The notes: generated from the letters alone by a model not told the origin. DNA of 64,000 bases from Mesostigma viride (GCA_009746045.1 RPFO01000448.1:2534009-2598008); one strand, 5' to 3'; shown: positions 20,404 through 31,137, numbered from the stretch's first letter. Numbers and translations: made by a program.

Positions 20404-21014
20404 GAAAGAAACAATTGCGGATCATTGCCTGCCTAGCTTGCTTAAGGCATGGCCCGCCGACACACAAGCTGACATCATCCTAAATTAATTAACACCGGCA
20501 TGCGTCACACACCGGCCTGAACAGTGCTGAAAACGCCACTACAAACAGCGTGGCCACGCACCCCCAGGCTAGTGCGTTAACCGTACAGGTAGTTGTACAA
20601 GGTTCCCAAGACTGACAACCATAAAACGCGCCCATCGACCCCTTGGGCCGGTCCGAATCCACTATACAATAATTAATCACGACTCACTAAATAACCCAAA
20701 TCAGCCAAAGATTCGGTAAGCAACCAGCCGACCCTACAGGTCCCCACCTAACCTCAGCTGGTGCAACCAAACACGAATCTTTGCAAGTGAAGTCGTATAA
20801 AACCTACAATTAATTTTCTCGGACCGCTAATTAATAGCCACCGACCCTTATAAACAACCGGGTCATCCAAGGAAAATTCGGGCGAGCAGGAAACCCTTTG
20901 TACAGATCGAATTAGTCAGCCCATGTCGCAGACAGCCTTCCACATCCAGGCCAAGGCATGGCGGCCTTATCTTTCCCGCATGCGTTAATTAAACTATATT
21001 CAGAGAAAACCGAT
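20404..21014. repeat. Direct terminal repeat, left
   Basis: 611 bp. Encodes the same 63-codon minus-strand frame (MINYCIVDSDRPKGSMGAFY...) as the right copy; whether this is expressed is unknown. Contains several TTAATTAA sites. Confidence 0.9.
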
Positions 21015-21978
21015 TACGATCACTCAGCTCCCAAGAAGACCAGCATTTGATTGAATACAATAAGTGGAGCCCTGCCACAAATGCAGCAGTTAACAGTGGC
21101 CTTAAGGTTTCTCAATCCGCACGCGGAAGCAAGAAGCCTCCACCCAATTACCCCCCCCTGGCGCCAACCCCATTGCGCCGATTAAACTCATGACCACCGT
21201 GCGCGAAAGAGCGTGTCGCAACATCTTAAATGGCGACTCAGCCCGCGCTAGGCTATATTAACCCCCGCAGGGGCCCGCTGGTTACAATGCGACACAAGCC
21301 GGTGACCACCCCAAAAGCAAGCCCTCAAAAAGAGCCAGCATTTCGCAATTCCGGAACCGTCCAAAAAGGAAAGAGGTTTTACGACACCATAATAGACTGA
21401 GCCGCGCAGCAGGTGCTGAGACGAAAAGGAACGACAAAGGTCTGGCGTAGCCTCGCCTCCCTGAGACGCCCTCCCCAACTCGAGTCTCGCAATAGGGAAA
21501 TTTCTAGCTTCGGAGCGCAACTTTCGCGCGGCTCCTATTGTCCCCAACCACCCCTCCTCGGCAGGGGCAGCTGGACAACTGACCTGCCGCCACCAAAAAA
21601 TATTTTATGACAAAAAAAGGTCGTTGCTGACAGGAACCTGGTTCGGGACCTTTTGAGTCCAGGTCACGTCCCACGCACCATCGCAAGGTGGCAAGCCTGC
21701 GATGTGACACTAGAGCTGTTTTAGAACCTTATAAACAGCTCCGCCGAAGCTGGCCAAACCGCCGGAGTAGCGCCCCATCCTTCGCCCATGTCAAAAAGAC
21801 CCGCAGCCGGGGAAAACGACATGGGGGTAAATTTAAATTTTCTTTCCGTTGCACGACCAACTATACTATGCTTGGTCGAACAACTTAGCGGTTGTGCCAC
21901 CATCTGCCTCGGCTACAAGACAGATGCAACCCGCGCTAGAATGTGCAATTTTGCACAGGCGGCCATTGCCGCCATTCT
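21015..21978. other. Core of the direct-repeat element
   Basis: 964 bp without a recognised gene. Short open frames on both strands overlap each other and lack domains. No RT, transposase or recombinase motif seen. Confidence 0.6.
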
Positions 21979-22589
21979 GAAAGAAACAATTGCGGATCAT
22001 TGCCTGCCTAGCTTGCTTAAGGCATGGCCCGCCGACACACAAGCTGACATCATCCTAAATTAATTAACACCGGCATGCGTCACACACCGGCCTGAACAGT
22101 GCTGAAAACGCCACTACAAACAGCGTGGCCACGCACCCCCAGGCTAGTGCGTTAACCGTACAGGTAGTTGTACAAGGTTCCCAAGACTGACAACCATAAA
22201 ACGCGCCCATCGACCCCTTGGGCCGGTCCGAATCCACTATACAATAATTAATCACGACTCACTAAATAACCCAAATCAGCCAAAGATTCGGTAAGCAACC
22301 AGCCGACCCTACAGGTCCCCACCTAACCTCAGCTGGTGCAACCAAACACGAATCTTTGCAAGTGAAGTCGTATAAAACCTACAATTAATTTTCTCGGACC
22401 GCTAATTAATAGCCACCGACCCTTATAAACAACCGGGTCATCCAAGGAAAATTCGGGCGAGCAGGAAACCCTTTGTACAGATCGAATTAGTCAGCCCATG
22501 TCGCAGACAGCCTTCCACATCCAGGCCAAGGCATGGCGGCCTTATCTTTCCCGCATGCGTTAATTAAACTATATTCAGAGAAAACCGAT
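21979..22589. repeat. Direct terminal repeat, right
   Basis: 611 bp, same sequence as 20404-21014 at an offset of 1575. Confidence 0.9.
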
Positions 22590-22760
22590 AACGTCGGTAG
22601 GAGTAGGCCATTCCTGAATTGACTTAGTTTTATCCGGGTCGGTAGCGACCCCGGCATCTGACAGAACGTGCCCTAAAAATGGGACACTCCTACCCGAACG
22701 CACTTTAGCACGGCGCGCCCACAAAGAATTTTCCGCCATTATTTCTAATACTTTCTTTAA
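22590..22760 (-). pseudogene. Gypsy RT 3' segment
   Basis: Minus strand encodes KKVLEIMAENSLWARRAKVR, then SVPFLGHVLSDAGVATDPDK and the EWPTPT block, the RT region after the YLDD loop. It joins in frame to HLRDL of 24463-25905 when the piggyBac-like MITE is removed. Confidence 0.85.
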
Positions 22761-24458
22761 CCCCTAAATGGGCAGAAATACTGCCGATGCATCGGCTGTA
22801 ACTTCACAATTTTGCAAACCAGATGCCATCCAACCCACCCATATCCAATGGCTGTCCTTGGGGGCCAAGCATGTCCATGAGTTGCCCTTCGGGTTGGTAT
22901 ATTACAACCTTACATATATGCAGGGTAGGCCATGTATAACTGCCTTCAAAGTCAGGGGGGTCAAGACGAGCGTTTTCATTTTTGGTAGAATGTGCATTTT
23001 GAATTATGTTGTAAGAGCTAGGCACCTACCACTTCAGGGATGATAAACAATTAGTTGCTGAACAGTTTGAGCCATTGGGGTCATCATTTGGGTGGGTATA
23101 CCAGCAGTTACACCCAGTACAGCCCATAGGGGTACCGTTGGTAAAAAGAAACCAAGGGGTAGGAGTGGGCATACTACCTACTAATACCTACTAATATGGC
23201 CCCCAACCATGCCACACAATACATTTCCCTTCCACAATGATGGGGAAACATAACTGCATCATCACACTGCCCTTACATGGCACCTATGTGCAGGTGCCAC
23301 CTTGTCCATGCACGTAGGTAACGTGGTACGGATACCCTACGCAAGGCATGCATTCTATGAGGCAGCCACCAACAAACTAGTGATTTTAAGCCTATTTCAG
23401 CTTGCCCTAGCAAGGATAAACTAGGCCTAAGCTGCTATAGCTTGCCAGGTGATGGCCAGCACACCTGGTGGCACATGCTGACAATGGGAAGCTTCTACTC
23501 ACCGGTTACATGCTTGATGATGCCACAGAGACCAGCCAACTGCCTCACACTCATGCAATATGTGTGTGGGAAATGTATAACAAACATATATGGAGGTATT
23601 CAAACCCATACAGCCTCTAAAACTTTTCACCATCACCCTGTGGCAGGTCAACTGACTGAGGGAAGCATCTAAGAAGGGTGTTTTAGAAAGGGGCCAGGCC
23701 AGGGTCAAGAAAGAGCATGAATAATGCAAAAAGAATGTGCTACACAAGCTAGAACGTATATATAAACGCCAAACATCGATAGGAAAACGATAACTCAGCT
23801 TTACCAGGCATGGATGGCGTTACCTTGGCCCAGGCGGTGGCCGCAAAATGGCGCATTTCGGCACACCAAAGTTGTGCAGCATGGTCGCTGGATTCGGCGA
23901 TTTCTGGCCACCCTTGCACGTTTACGACTACTATGTATCATAAAAAGTACAAAGAAACCAATATATCCTTTAAAATACGCCGGAAAGTTATTGCTGTCAA
24001 CGTTTCTATCGTCCGGCCTGATCGCAGTTTTTTCCAGCAAGAACGCTGCCGACACCTATCAAATGGCATTCCCGCGAACCAAAAATTGGCCTGTATCATC
24101 TTTAGGACGTATAAAATCAATTTCCTGAGTTTGGTCAGAAAATTCGAACGAAAACGTAAATGCCATGCGTGGGCGCAAGCCGCCATGGCCAGGTCGTCGT
24201 TTTCCGGAATGCACGTTGTACGTGAAAAAGTACCCTGACCCCTTGTACTTTGACCGGCCAGAACACCTCTATAACTTTGTCAGAAGTATGCAAACCCTAG
24301 TACCATGCTGTGAGGAAAATTATAAACTTTCGATCTTCTCAGCTAAACTTTTCCTAATTCTCAATAGTTTTCGCGGCATTTGGTCCCCCGAGAAGGGGCC
24401 GACGTGTCGGCTGTAACTCAGTTTTAGGCGGAAAATCGGCAGCCAGACCATTTAGGGG
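22761..24458. mobile_element. piggyBac-like non-autonomous element (1698 bp)
   Basis: Terminal inverted repeats CCCCTAAATGG...CCATTTAGGGG flanked by TTAA on both sides (22757-22760 and 24459-24462). TTAA duplication plus CCC ends is the piggyBac signature. Subterminal motif GCCGA-N4-TCGGCTGTAACT occurs near both ends (about 22781 and 24399), both on the plus strand. No transposase domain is visible, so it would need a transposase in trans. Removal restores the gypsy RT frame (HLRDLKKVLEIM). Several AT-rich open frames inside look accidental. Confidence 0.9.
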
Positions 24459-24462
24459 TTAA

Positions 24463-25905
24463 ATCACGTAGGTGCGTTTCAAAATCAGGAGAGTAAATAA
24501 GAATATCATCTAAGTAAGCTTGAGCACAAGAACGGTCATGCTCAGATAAAGAAACAGAGGAGAAGGAAGGATCCTTTAGATCAGAGGACACCTGAGGAAG
24601 ATGAGAATTTCCCATAACAGGTCTAAGCACTTCATTCATTAACATTTGAAAAGAGGCAGGCGAGTTACAGAGTCCCATAGCCGCTACTCTAAACTGGTAA
24701 TGACCAAAAGGGGTAGCAAAGGCGGTTTTATGGCAATCCTCAGGAGCTATCCGCAACTGCCAAAAACCATCCGCACAATCCAGTACTGTGAAACAAGTGG
24801 AACCTTTAACCTTATTAAATATATCATCAATACGAGGTAGAGGGTATTTAGACTTCACAGTAATATCATTCAACTTCCTATAATCAGTAACTAGGCGAAA
24901 CTTGCCATTTGGCTTAGGAACTAACAGGACACCAGCTGAGTAGGGGGAGTTACTAGGCTCTATCAATCCTGCTTCTAATAATGACACTAAAATCTGTTTT
25001 AGTTCCTTTAACTCGGTAGGGCCCATTCTATACATCGGAGAGTGCGTAGGAACTGCACCGTCCTTGATAACTACACGGTGTAAAACAGAACGAGGAGGAG
25101 GATAAGAAGGAGTCTTTTCTTCAAAAACCTTTGAGGAATCTATCACAGCCATGTATCTTACTATTTCATTTTCAGTAAATCCCACTCCTATTGTATCCAC
25201 TGTGTTTATATCTATATCCACACTATTATTAGTGATAGGTATCTCCTGTACTTCTAACTGAAGGAACATACATAATAAATATCCATATTCCTTTAGTTCA
25301 GAACGCAACTCATCATTGGACATTAATACTTCAGGTATAGGTCTTACAGGAGGATCAACAGGTGTAGGAGGAGTAATATCTACCAAGGATAAATTTTCCA
25401 ATCTATAATGACGTTCAGGTACCCAGTAAGAGCTATCTGGAAACCAAATGACCATGGTATCATAATTAATAGTAATCTTATTATCCTGGTGCCAATCTAA
25501 TCCTAGTAATACATCAGCGGTAGTGATAGGGCCTATAGTGGCCGTCAGGTTGACAGTACGTCCTTGTATAACCATGGGAAGGGACACCGTACCCGGGGAA
25601 TGACTGGTGCGACCATCAGCATAATGAACAGTAACGGGTTTGGTGTGAGGGGTAGGGACTAGTCCTAAACGCCTAACTAGGGCTCGCTCACAAAGGAGCT
25701 AGCCGCACCGCTATCTACCAACACAGAGACATTCAAGAGTTCATCAGCATGCAAGAAGGGTCTACAACAGTGTGAGGGACGGTTAAACCACCATTCAAGA
25801 ACATAAGAGGACGCACACGTAGTGGTAGGGAAGATTCAGCTCCTACAGAGGTTATAAAAACAGGCAGGCAAAAATTTTATCTGGGGTACTATCTAAGGAC
25901 CTGTC
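24463..25905 (-). pseudogene. Gypsy protease and reverse transcriptase
   Basis: Aspartic protease active site LVDSGAASSFVS at about 25690-25720. A 4-base discrepancy at about 25685 shifts into the long frame starting near MSLPMVIQG (25587), which has the protease flap region VLLGLDW. RT follows: VLLVPKPNGKFRLVTDYRKL, YPLPRIDDIF, FTVLDCADGFWQLRIAPED (motif A), FGHYQFRVAAMGLCNSPASF (motif B) and catalytic YLDD (about 24508-24522). It ends at THLRDL where the piggyBac-like element is inserted. Polymerises element cDNA. Broken only by the protease frameshift and insertions. Confidence 0.92.
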
Positions 25906-25909
25906 CAGG

Positions 25910-27663
25910 TTACCCCCGGCTGACAGGCCTACTGTTCCCCCTCCCCCCCAAATCCATAGGAACTAACCCCGAAGAAGACCCTGGCGAAAAAGCCACTGCT
26001 GGAGGGTCACGAGGGAGCGAAGAGGGTGCGGGAGCCTGATTATCATAGGGGAACCCTGGGGATCCTGTCTGCACAGCATTCAGCCTACTAGGGGTAGCTG
26101 AAGGAATGCGTCCTGAAGTAGGACGAATAGGAGCACGCTGAGGGGTACGAGGAGGGCGAGCGTCGGGATGAGGGGGAGCACCCGAAAGGAACTTGGGGCA
26201 CTCACGTTTAAGATGACCTACTTCCTTACAATGATAGCATGTGATATGAGAGACATCAAGGGCTGAAAGGTCAGTAACACAGATATCTAATTCTTCTACA
26301 TAGGAGTTCTCCTCCTCAGGGGTAAGGATAATATTATTAATACGGGAACGGGTAGGAAGAGAAGGGGTGGTGAAGAAATCTGCTACACGCAAGAGATGCT
26401 GGCGCACATGCTTGAGGGGCAGATCAGTAAAACGGTAGGCAGAGAACTGGCGCTTGACTTCACGTAATAAGGGTCTACTGAGGCCTTGGAGGAAGCGAGC
26501 ACGTACTTCTGCACCCGACAAATCCCTAATTCGTACCATCTGAGCATCAAACTCTTTCATATACTCCTTAAATGATTTAGTACCCTGCTGCAAGGTACCA
26601 AAGGCTAATCTATCCTGCCAATCTGAATCAGGAGGGACTAAATGGTTCTCTAAACGCTTAAACAATTCTGCTACAGAGTTAGGGTAGGCATGAGAGGCCA
26701 AAGACTCACACTGAATGAGGTTAGCAAGCTCAGGAGTAATACAGGTTGTGAGATAGTGAGGAACTAATACAGCATCAGAAAGACGCCATCTATTATGATT
26801 CTGCCACGACTCTGTGTTCTGGGTAAGCAACATAATAAAGGTGAAAAACTGTTGAGGGGTAGACTTGACATCCAGCTTGGGAAGGTTAGCAAAGAGGGGA
26901 AGAGCAGGGGGCTTAGGGGGATTAGAAGAGTCAGTTTTTCCCATAGGGCCACTATCTTCCACTGCTACATAAGCGGGATAGAAGGAAGGAAGAGGAAAAG
27001 TCTTGGGTAGGGGTCTAGAAGGGGCCACCGTTTCAGGCTGGTGCCCATAAGAGAAGGGGACAGTATATTGCTCACGAAGAGAGGAATAGGCAAAATGATC
27101 ATAATTTCTGTCATCTAAGGGCATGGTGCTGAAATCACTATTAACTTCTAAATCAGCCACACGGGTAGGGACCTGGGCTGCCTCATAGGCCGTCTCAGGG
27201 TAGGACCAGGAAGCAGGTGGGTAAAAGGGAACTGCACTAGGGCGCCCAGAAGGACCGACAGGGGCAGAGGCACGACCCGTGTTAAGAGCAGGCATGGAAG
27301 GCACAGGGTGGGAAGGAGGCCTAAAAACATTGTTAGTTAGTGAGGACCTGCTGGAGGGTTGAGCCAAGGTTGCAGGAGGGGCAGGGGCCTGGTTCAGGGT
27401 AAGGGAAGGGTCATCACTAAATCTGACTTGCATACGTTGACGTTGTTCATAGGTAGGAGGGGTAAGTGAGGGACGACGGCGACCATCAGCAAGAGGAGAA
27501 GGAGGTGAGGCACGAAGTTACCTTGAGGAGTGAGATGGTGCACCGTTTCAAGTGAGTCCCGTCGGTTACCACGATTGTTGTTATGGTTGTTATTATTATT
27601 ATTATTACTCATAGTAGGAGTATTGGTAGGTATAGGCGACATGTTACCACCCACTGGATCCAT
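25910..27663 (-). CDS. Gypsy gag (one frameshift near the N-terminus)
   Basis: Capsid/nucleocapsid protein. Probable start MDPVGGNMSPIPTNTPTMSN (27663) with an Asn-rich run. A one-base slip near 27515-27540 leads into the long frame (RRPSLTPPTYEQRQRMQVRF) that runs to the stop at 25910. The capsid region has LFKRLENHLVPPDSDWQDRL and FKEYMKEFDAQMVRIRDLSG. The nucleocapsid has one CCHC knuckle CYHCKEVGHLKREC (about 26190-26240) for RNA binding. Pol follows after the stop, so a frameshift or readthrough would be needed for Gag-Pol. Confidence 0.9.
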
Positions 27664-27787
27664 TTTTGTTTAAGTAAATGATCAAAAATCTAACTGAAAG
27701 CAACAAGGATAAAGGACAAGGCCTAATATAAGGCAAGGAAAGAAAAGGAAAAGATTTTAATGGCTTAAAAGAAGGAAACAATTTAAA

Positions 27788-28180
27788 TCAATCCTTTTTA
27801 ACAACAGTAATGGATAGGGAACCGAATTCTAAGGTGAGAGGAGTATCTAAGCTAGATGAGGATGCAGCCCTCTTAGGGGGAGACGAAGGAGGGGTAGCAA
27901 AATCTAGAGCTTCTACAGGAGGGCGACCATGAGGAGTAGAACGTACGTGTAGGCCTAGATCTGATACGCTATGGTCTATAAGGAATTGTTGAGCTTCCTC
28001 GAAGGTAACAAATTTCTTATACCTAATTACATTATATGTACGATTTTGCACTATCTTCCTAGCATCTGACCAAGAGAGGAAAATGGCTGACCATTGAGGG
28101 GTAATAACTACGTAATACTTAGCTAAACTATTATCACTAGATGAATGGGAAGGCGCAGTAAAAACACGACGTTGACTCAT
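27788..28180 (-). CDS. ORF0: viroplasmin / RNase HI hybrid-binding-like domain
   Basis: 130 residues with an ATG, between the 5' leader and gag of the LTR element. Residues 21-70 (KYYVVITPQWSAIFLSWSDA, then VIRYKKFVTFEEAQQFLIDH) match the compact fold shared by the hybrid-binding domain at the N-terminus of eukaryotic RNase HI and the caulimovirus viroplasmin domain: YYVV...G/S-IF-SW-DA...YKKF-T-EEA--FL. Known members bind RNA/DNA hybrids or dsRNA. The remainder is Ser/Pro-rich. It could assist reverse transcription or counter silencing; that is inference. The domain call is from pattern recognition. Confidence 0.7.
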   Translation of the reverse strand: MSQRRVFTAPSHSSSDNSLAKYYVVITPQWSAIFLSWSDARKIVQNRTYNVIRYKKFVTFEEAQQFLIDHSVSDLGLHVRSTPHGRPPVEALDFATPPSSPPKRAASSSSLDTPLTLEFGSLSITVVKKD

Positions 28181-28691
28181 GATAACTCACCTGGCGTGTC
28201 TTGTGATGTCAAGCTAGACGAGGTAGGGGTAGGCGACTTAGCTGGACGATCTGGATCACCGAAAGAAGAAGGAGGGCGGAGTTTCCAGCTCTCGTCCTAA
28301 GTCAGCGGCCGGATATCCAGCGCTCGTCCTAACACAGCGCCCCGTAACTCTGCGGGTGCGGCCGTCTAATAAAGCAGCAGCACAAGGAAAAAGGTGTAGG
28401 TACTGCGACGCTAATCGTCTCCGAACAGTAATACTCCCCTATCTAAGACAGGAAACAACCGTAAGCAGGAAAACAAGGCGAAGGACAGGCTAACTACGAA
28501 AGGATTTATCCGCTGCGAGCAGGTCTAGCTTCTAGGTAGAGCGTGTCCCGAAACGGGCAGCACTACTCTCCTAGCTTGAAGGCGACCCGCCCATTACCTA
28601 TCAAGGAAGTGTCGACTTCTTGTTCCTGGACGCGGAAGGGGTCTTGAAAGGTGTATGTGGCAAGGGATAGTCGTCTCGTTCACTACCTACT
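28181..28691 (-). other. 5' leader of gypsy element
   Basis: About 510 bp between primer site and ORF0. No long ORF of interest; it presumably carries packaging signals. A minus-strand open frame crossing from the LTR (28601-28879) is probably fortuitous. Confidence 0.5.
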
Positions 28692-28709
28692 GAAGTTCCT
28701 CCGGAACCA
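28692..28709 (-). promoter_or_regulatory. Primer-binding site candidate
   Basis: One base after the 5' LTR the minus strand reads TGGTTCCGGAGGAACTTC. TGG start complements a tRNA CCA end, and the implied acceptor 3' strand would be TCCGGAA. I cannot name the tRNA. Confidence 0.6.
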
Positions 28710-28710
28710 T

Positions 28711-29285
28711 TGTTACGCCGCGGATATCTACCTCCACCTCTACCTCTAATGGGCCTGATACTACCTAAACTGGTCAGGCCTCCTCTACTTAACCCTCTGG
28801 CGAAAGACGAACGTGACGGAGCTGATCTCAATGCATTAACGTAAGTGTTACTATAATACGCCATACAACCATTTATCAAAACCCGTTTACTCCAGGAATA
28901 GAGGAAGGAAACACAACTACACTGCCGTGACCCAAGCCTATATGTGTTAATTCATTTAACACACGCCGAGTGCACACACAAAGGGTAGGACACGCATAAA
29001 TGGTCACCAACGGTCCAACACGCTCGGGCCGACATGGCCCTCGCCTACAGATGCACGCTGGTCCACTACATCTACTGATGCACGCTGGTCCACTACATTC
29101 TACCACAGGATAAGGACCACTAGTATAAAGTACGCGGCGCGGCGCCCAACGGCACCCAATGTACCACAGTACTGTTACGAGGACAATAATGTCCCGGTAG
29201 GAGCCTAAACGTAAACCTAGGGACAACCGAGGCAAAAGACCTAATTTACGTCCGTAACTACAACGAATTGTTACGCGACGTAACA
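28711..29285 (-). repeat. 5' LTR of gypsy element
   Basis: 575 bp, TGTTACG...CGTAACA, near-identical to 7110-7682. As the upstream LTR in element orientation it should hold the promoter; no TATA box is obvious. Confidence 0.95.
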
Positions 29286-29861
29286 AAGTCCTCCAGAGCG
29301 TCGTCAGATTTCTCAAGCAACTGAAGTGTGCGCAAATCAGGTGGTGCCATGTGCTTACGAAAGGGCGAGGGGAATCGCAGGCGGATGCGGGCGGTGACGA
29401 TGCGATGATCGGAGCGCACCAGGGGGATCACATGCGAGCGAGCAGCTAGTACCGCAACAGATCCTTGATGACGCTTGCGCATTACAACATAGTCAATGCA
29501 GCGTTCAGTGCCAGTTGGCACTTGGCGAGGTGTGTGTGACCAAAGCATCTGGAATATGTGGAAAGCGGGTGTTGGCAGTGACCAAATCGCATGTCGTAAG
29601 CAAATCAGCAAAAAGTTCAGTGTTGGCATTGGAGACCGTCCCGTTGCCAGGGGCGTGCTGACATCCGCCAGTACCCAGTGGTAGCGTGGCGTTGGCGTCC
29701 AGCAGCAGAGCGAGGTAGTTGCGACCAGGGATGCCGTTCGCCAGGTTCTCCATGCAGCGCTGCAAAGAAGTCCTTGCGGTCTTGTTCTGGTCAGGGGCCA
29801 GAAAGCTGAGGTTAAAATTTGTGGGTAAACACAAGCCACCGGCTGATGGTGCTCCACCCAT
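29286..29861 (-). pseudogene. LINE APE endonuclease fragment
   Basis: 5' part of the same minus-strand LINE as 4400-7104. Reads NYLALLLDANATLPLGTGG (catalytic D-x-N), NTELFADLLTTCDLVTANTR, a frameshift, then CIDYVVMRKRHQ and VRSDHRIVTARIRLRF (the SDH catalytic end). It stops at EDF, where the gypsy element enters. The N-terminal half of the endonuclease is missing at 29861, so the LINE was 5'-truncated on insertion, as is usual for target-primed reverse transcription. Confidence 0.85.
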
Positions 29862-30389
29862 TTTTCATGCTAGGCCATGTGTCACTGAATTCAGGGGCTC
29901 CACATCTAGCTGACAGAGGCTGAGCTGTACACTCCTGGTATAATTCAGCAAATCTCTAAAGGTGTTGATCTCACTGTTTTTGCATCAGCCTGGCCGGGAA
30001 AGACTATGTGTGCAAAGCCACTGATCTGACATCAAAAGGACCTTTTTAAAAGGGGATCAGGTATAGCACAGCAGGTCTGAAAGGGTCACGTATACGTGGT
30101 GAATACTCCAAAGGTGTGGTCCAGGGAGATTTCTGACCCTCTTCTAGGCCAAACCTGGGGGTGGAAGGTCTGCAGTCAACTCGAATGATTTTCAGGCTGT
30201 CTGCACAGGAAGTATTCATGAGGCTAGGGGCTAATTATCAAGGAGACAGCCAGCGCGGGCCAGAAATCGGGAGAATCCGGACCACGGTACTCGAGCCTGC
30301 TAAGTATGATGATATTGATCCACATGCCTATTTGTCATCCCACACCTACAATAGATCGGGTTTGATGATGTTCAGTGTATAGGCATGGT
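29862..30389. other. Unassigned stretch with one dispersed repeat
   Basis: No gene. 30237-30300 carries a dispersed ~60-bp repeat, listed separately. Confidence 0.5.
30237..30300 (+). repeat. Dispersed ~60-bp repeat, copy 1
   Basis: ATCAAGGAGACAGCCAGCGC, then GGCCAGAAATCGGGAGAATC and TCGAGCCTGC. Similar copies at 31397-31440 and 60559-60622. Sequence between copies is unrelated. Confidence 0.85.
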
Positions 30390-30640
30390 GATCAATCTCT
30401 CCGTGATTTGGAAGAAGATTATGGACAAGGCCAAGTGGGCCCAGGTCAAAGAGGACAACGAGCCCCCCCCTGTGGGGAAGCGCCCGCGTGTGCAAACCCG
30501 TGGGAGGCACGCCAGTGCATGCTGTATAGGTAGATGTTGTAGTTAGTAATGCTGTTAGATAGATGTCGTAGGTAGCGCTGATGTAGATAGCTTAGACCGG
30601 TGTGTCCGACTGTTTGCACACACCCATCCATCCATCGGGG
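30390..30640 (+). pseudogene. LINE C-terminal / 3'UTR fragment
   Basis: Plus strand reads IWKKIMDKAKWAQVKEDNEP then PVGKRPRV before a stop, matching the C-terminus of the LINEs here (RWKKIVKAHTPDPVGKPPPP). A 3'UTR with TAGATAG and CATCCATCCATC follows, as in the other copies. 5'-truncated; tail degenerate. Confidence 0.65.
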
Positions 30641-30890
30641 TTACAGGGGCAGCTCACGTAGGTGGGACAGTGTTCCAACTCCGGTAGGTGGGACAAATTC
30701 AGCAAAGCGGGACATGTTCAGGTGTCCCACCTAACTGAAATTATGTCCCACCTTGTTGAATTTGGAAAAACATGGTGTCCCACCTACCGGCATTTGTGAT
30801 ACAGGTCTGTCTCACCTACCCGAACTTGAAGCTGTGTCCCACCTAACTGTATGTTTCTATGTGTCCCACCTTCCTGAATGTAGTGGCTAC
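30641..30890 (+). repeat. Degenerate TGTCCCACCT minisatellite, copy 1
   Basis: Irregular repeats of about 24-30 bp built on (T)GTCCCACCTA-C-TGAA and its complement AGGTGGGACA. Begins GGCAGCTCACGTAGGTGGGA, which is the complement of the end of a similar block at 37150-37410. Confidence 0.75.
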
Positions 30891-31137
30891 GCACATATGG
30901 GCTCTATGTGTCATACTCCTACATATGTTATGCATACATGTCCCTATTACTCCTATGGGGCATGCTACCTATTCTGCACGTTTGCTCATGCCGTAGGGAC
31001 ACTTGATCTGTGTGCAACCGATAATACGCTGGAAATTAAATCAATCAAGTGCAAATATGGTAGTTCTTGCAGATTTGTATGACAACATTGTTATTGTTAT
31101 ATGGTGCATGGGGGTGGGGTTAGAACCCCCACCCCCA

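Larger units (their letters stand above)
20404..22589. mobile_element. Insertion with 611-bp terminal direct repeats, class unknown
   Basis: 20404-21014 and 21979-22589 are direct repeats with no indel seen (constant offset 1575) and apparently no substitutions. They flank a 964-bp core (21015-21978). The whole interrupts gypsy pol between WPTPT and HPGGV, so it is an insertion. Repeats begin GAAAGAAACAATTGCGG and end AGAGAAAACCGAT, without the TG...CA of ordinary LTRs. I found no convincing primer-binding site, polypurine tract or clean target duplication (flanks GGGAGG and GGTAGGAG are only similar). Candidates: a TRIM-like element, a composite, or an insertion followed by segmental duplication. 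Confidence 0.75.
7110..29285 (-). mobile_element. Ty3/gypsy chromovirus LTR retrotransposon with three nested insertions
   Basis: About 22.2 kb bounded by 573/575-bp LTRs (TGTTACG...CGTAACA) and a perfect 5-bp target duplication AAGTC (7105-7109 and 29286-29290). Minus-strand order: 5' LTR, primer site, ORF0, gag, protease, RT, RNase H, integrase with chromodomain, ORF3, polypurine tract, 3' LTR. Protease-RT-RNase H-IN order and the chromodomain place it in Ty3/gypsy chromoviruses. The LTRs differ by only two substitutions and one 2-bp indel that I can see, so the insertion is young, yet three other elements sit inside it (12615-20092, 20404-22589, 22761-24458). Without them it would be about 10.8 kb. 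Several frameshifts make this copy non-autonomous unless they are sequence errors. Confidence 0.95.

Noticed and set aside
20404-22589. Ordinary LTR retrotransposon with 611-bp LTRs
   Set aside because: Repeats lack TG...CA ends and no PBS or PPT lies next to them; class left open.
23499-24416. Several 75-142 codon frames inside the piggyBac-like element as a transposase
   Set aside because: None has DDE-type or Cys-rich C-terminal motifs, and frames overlap on both strands.
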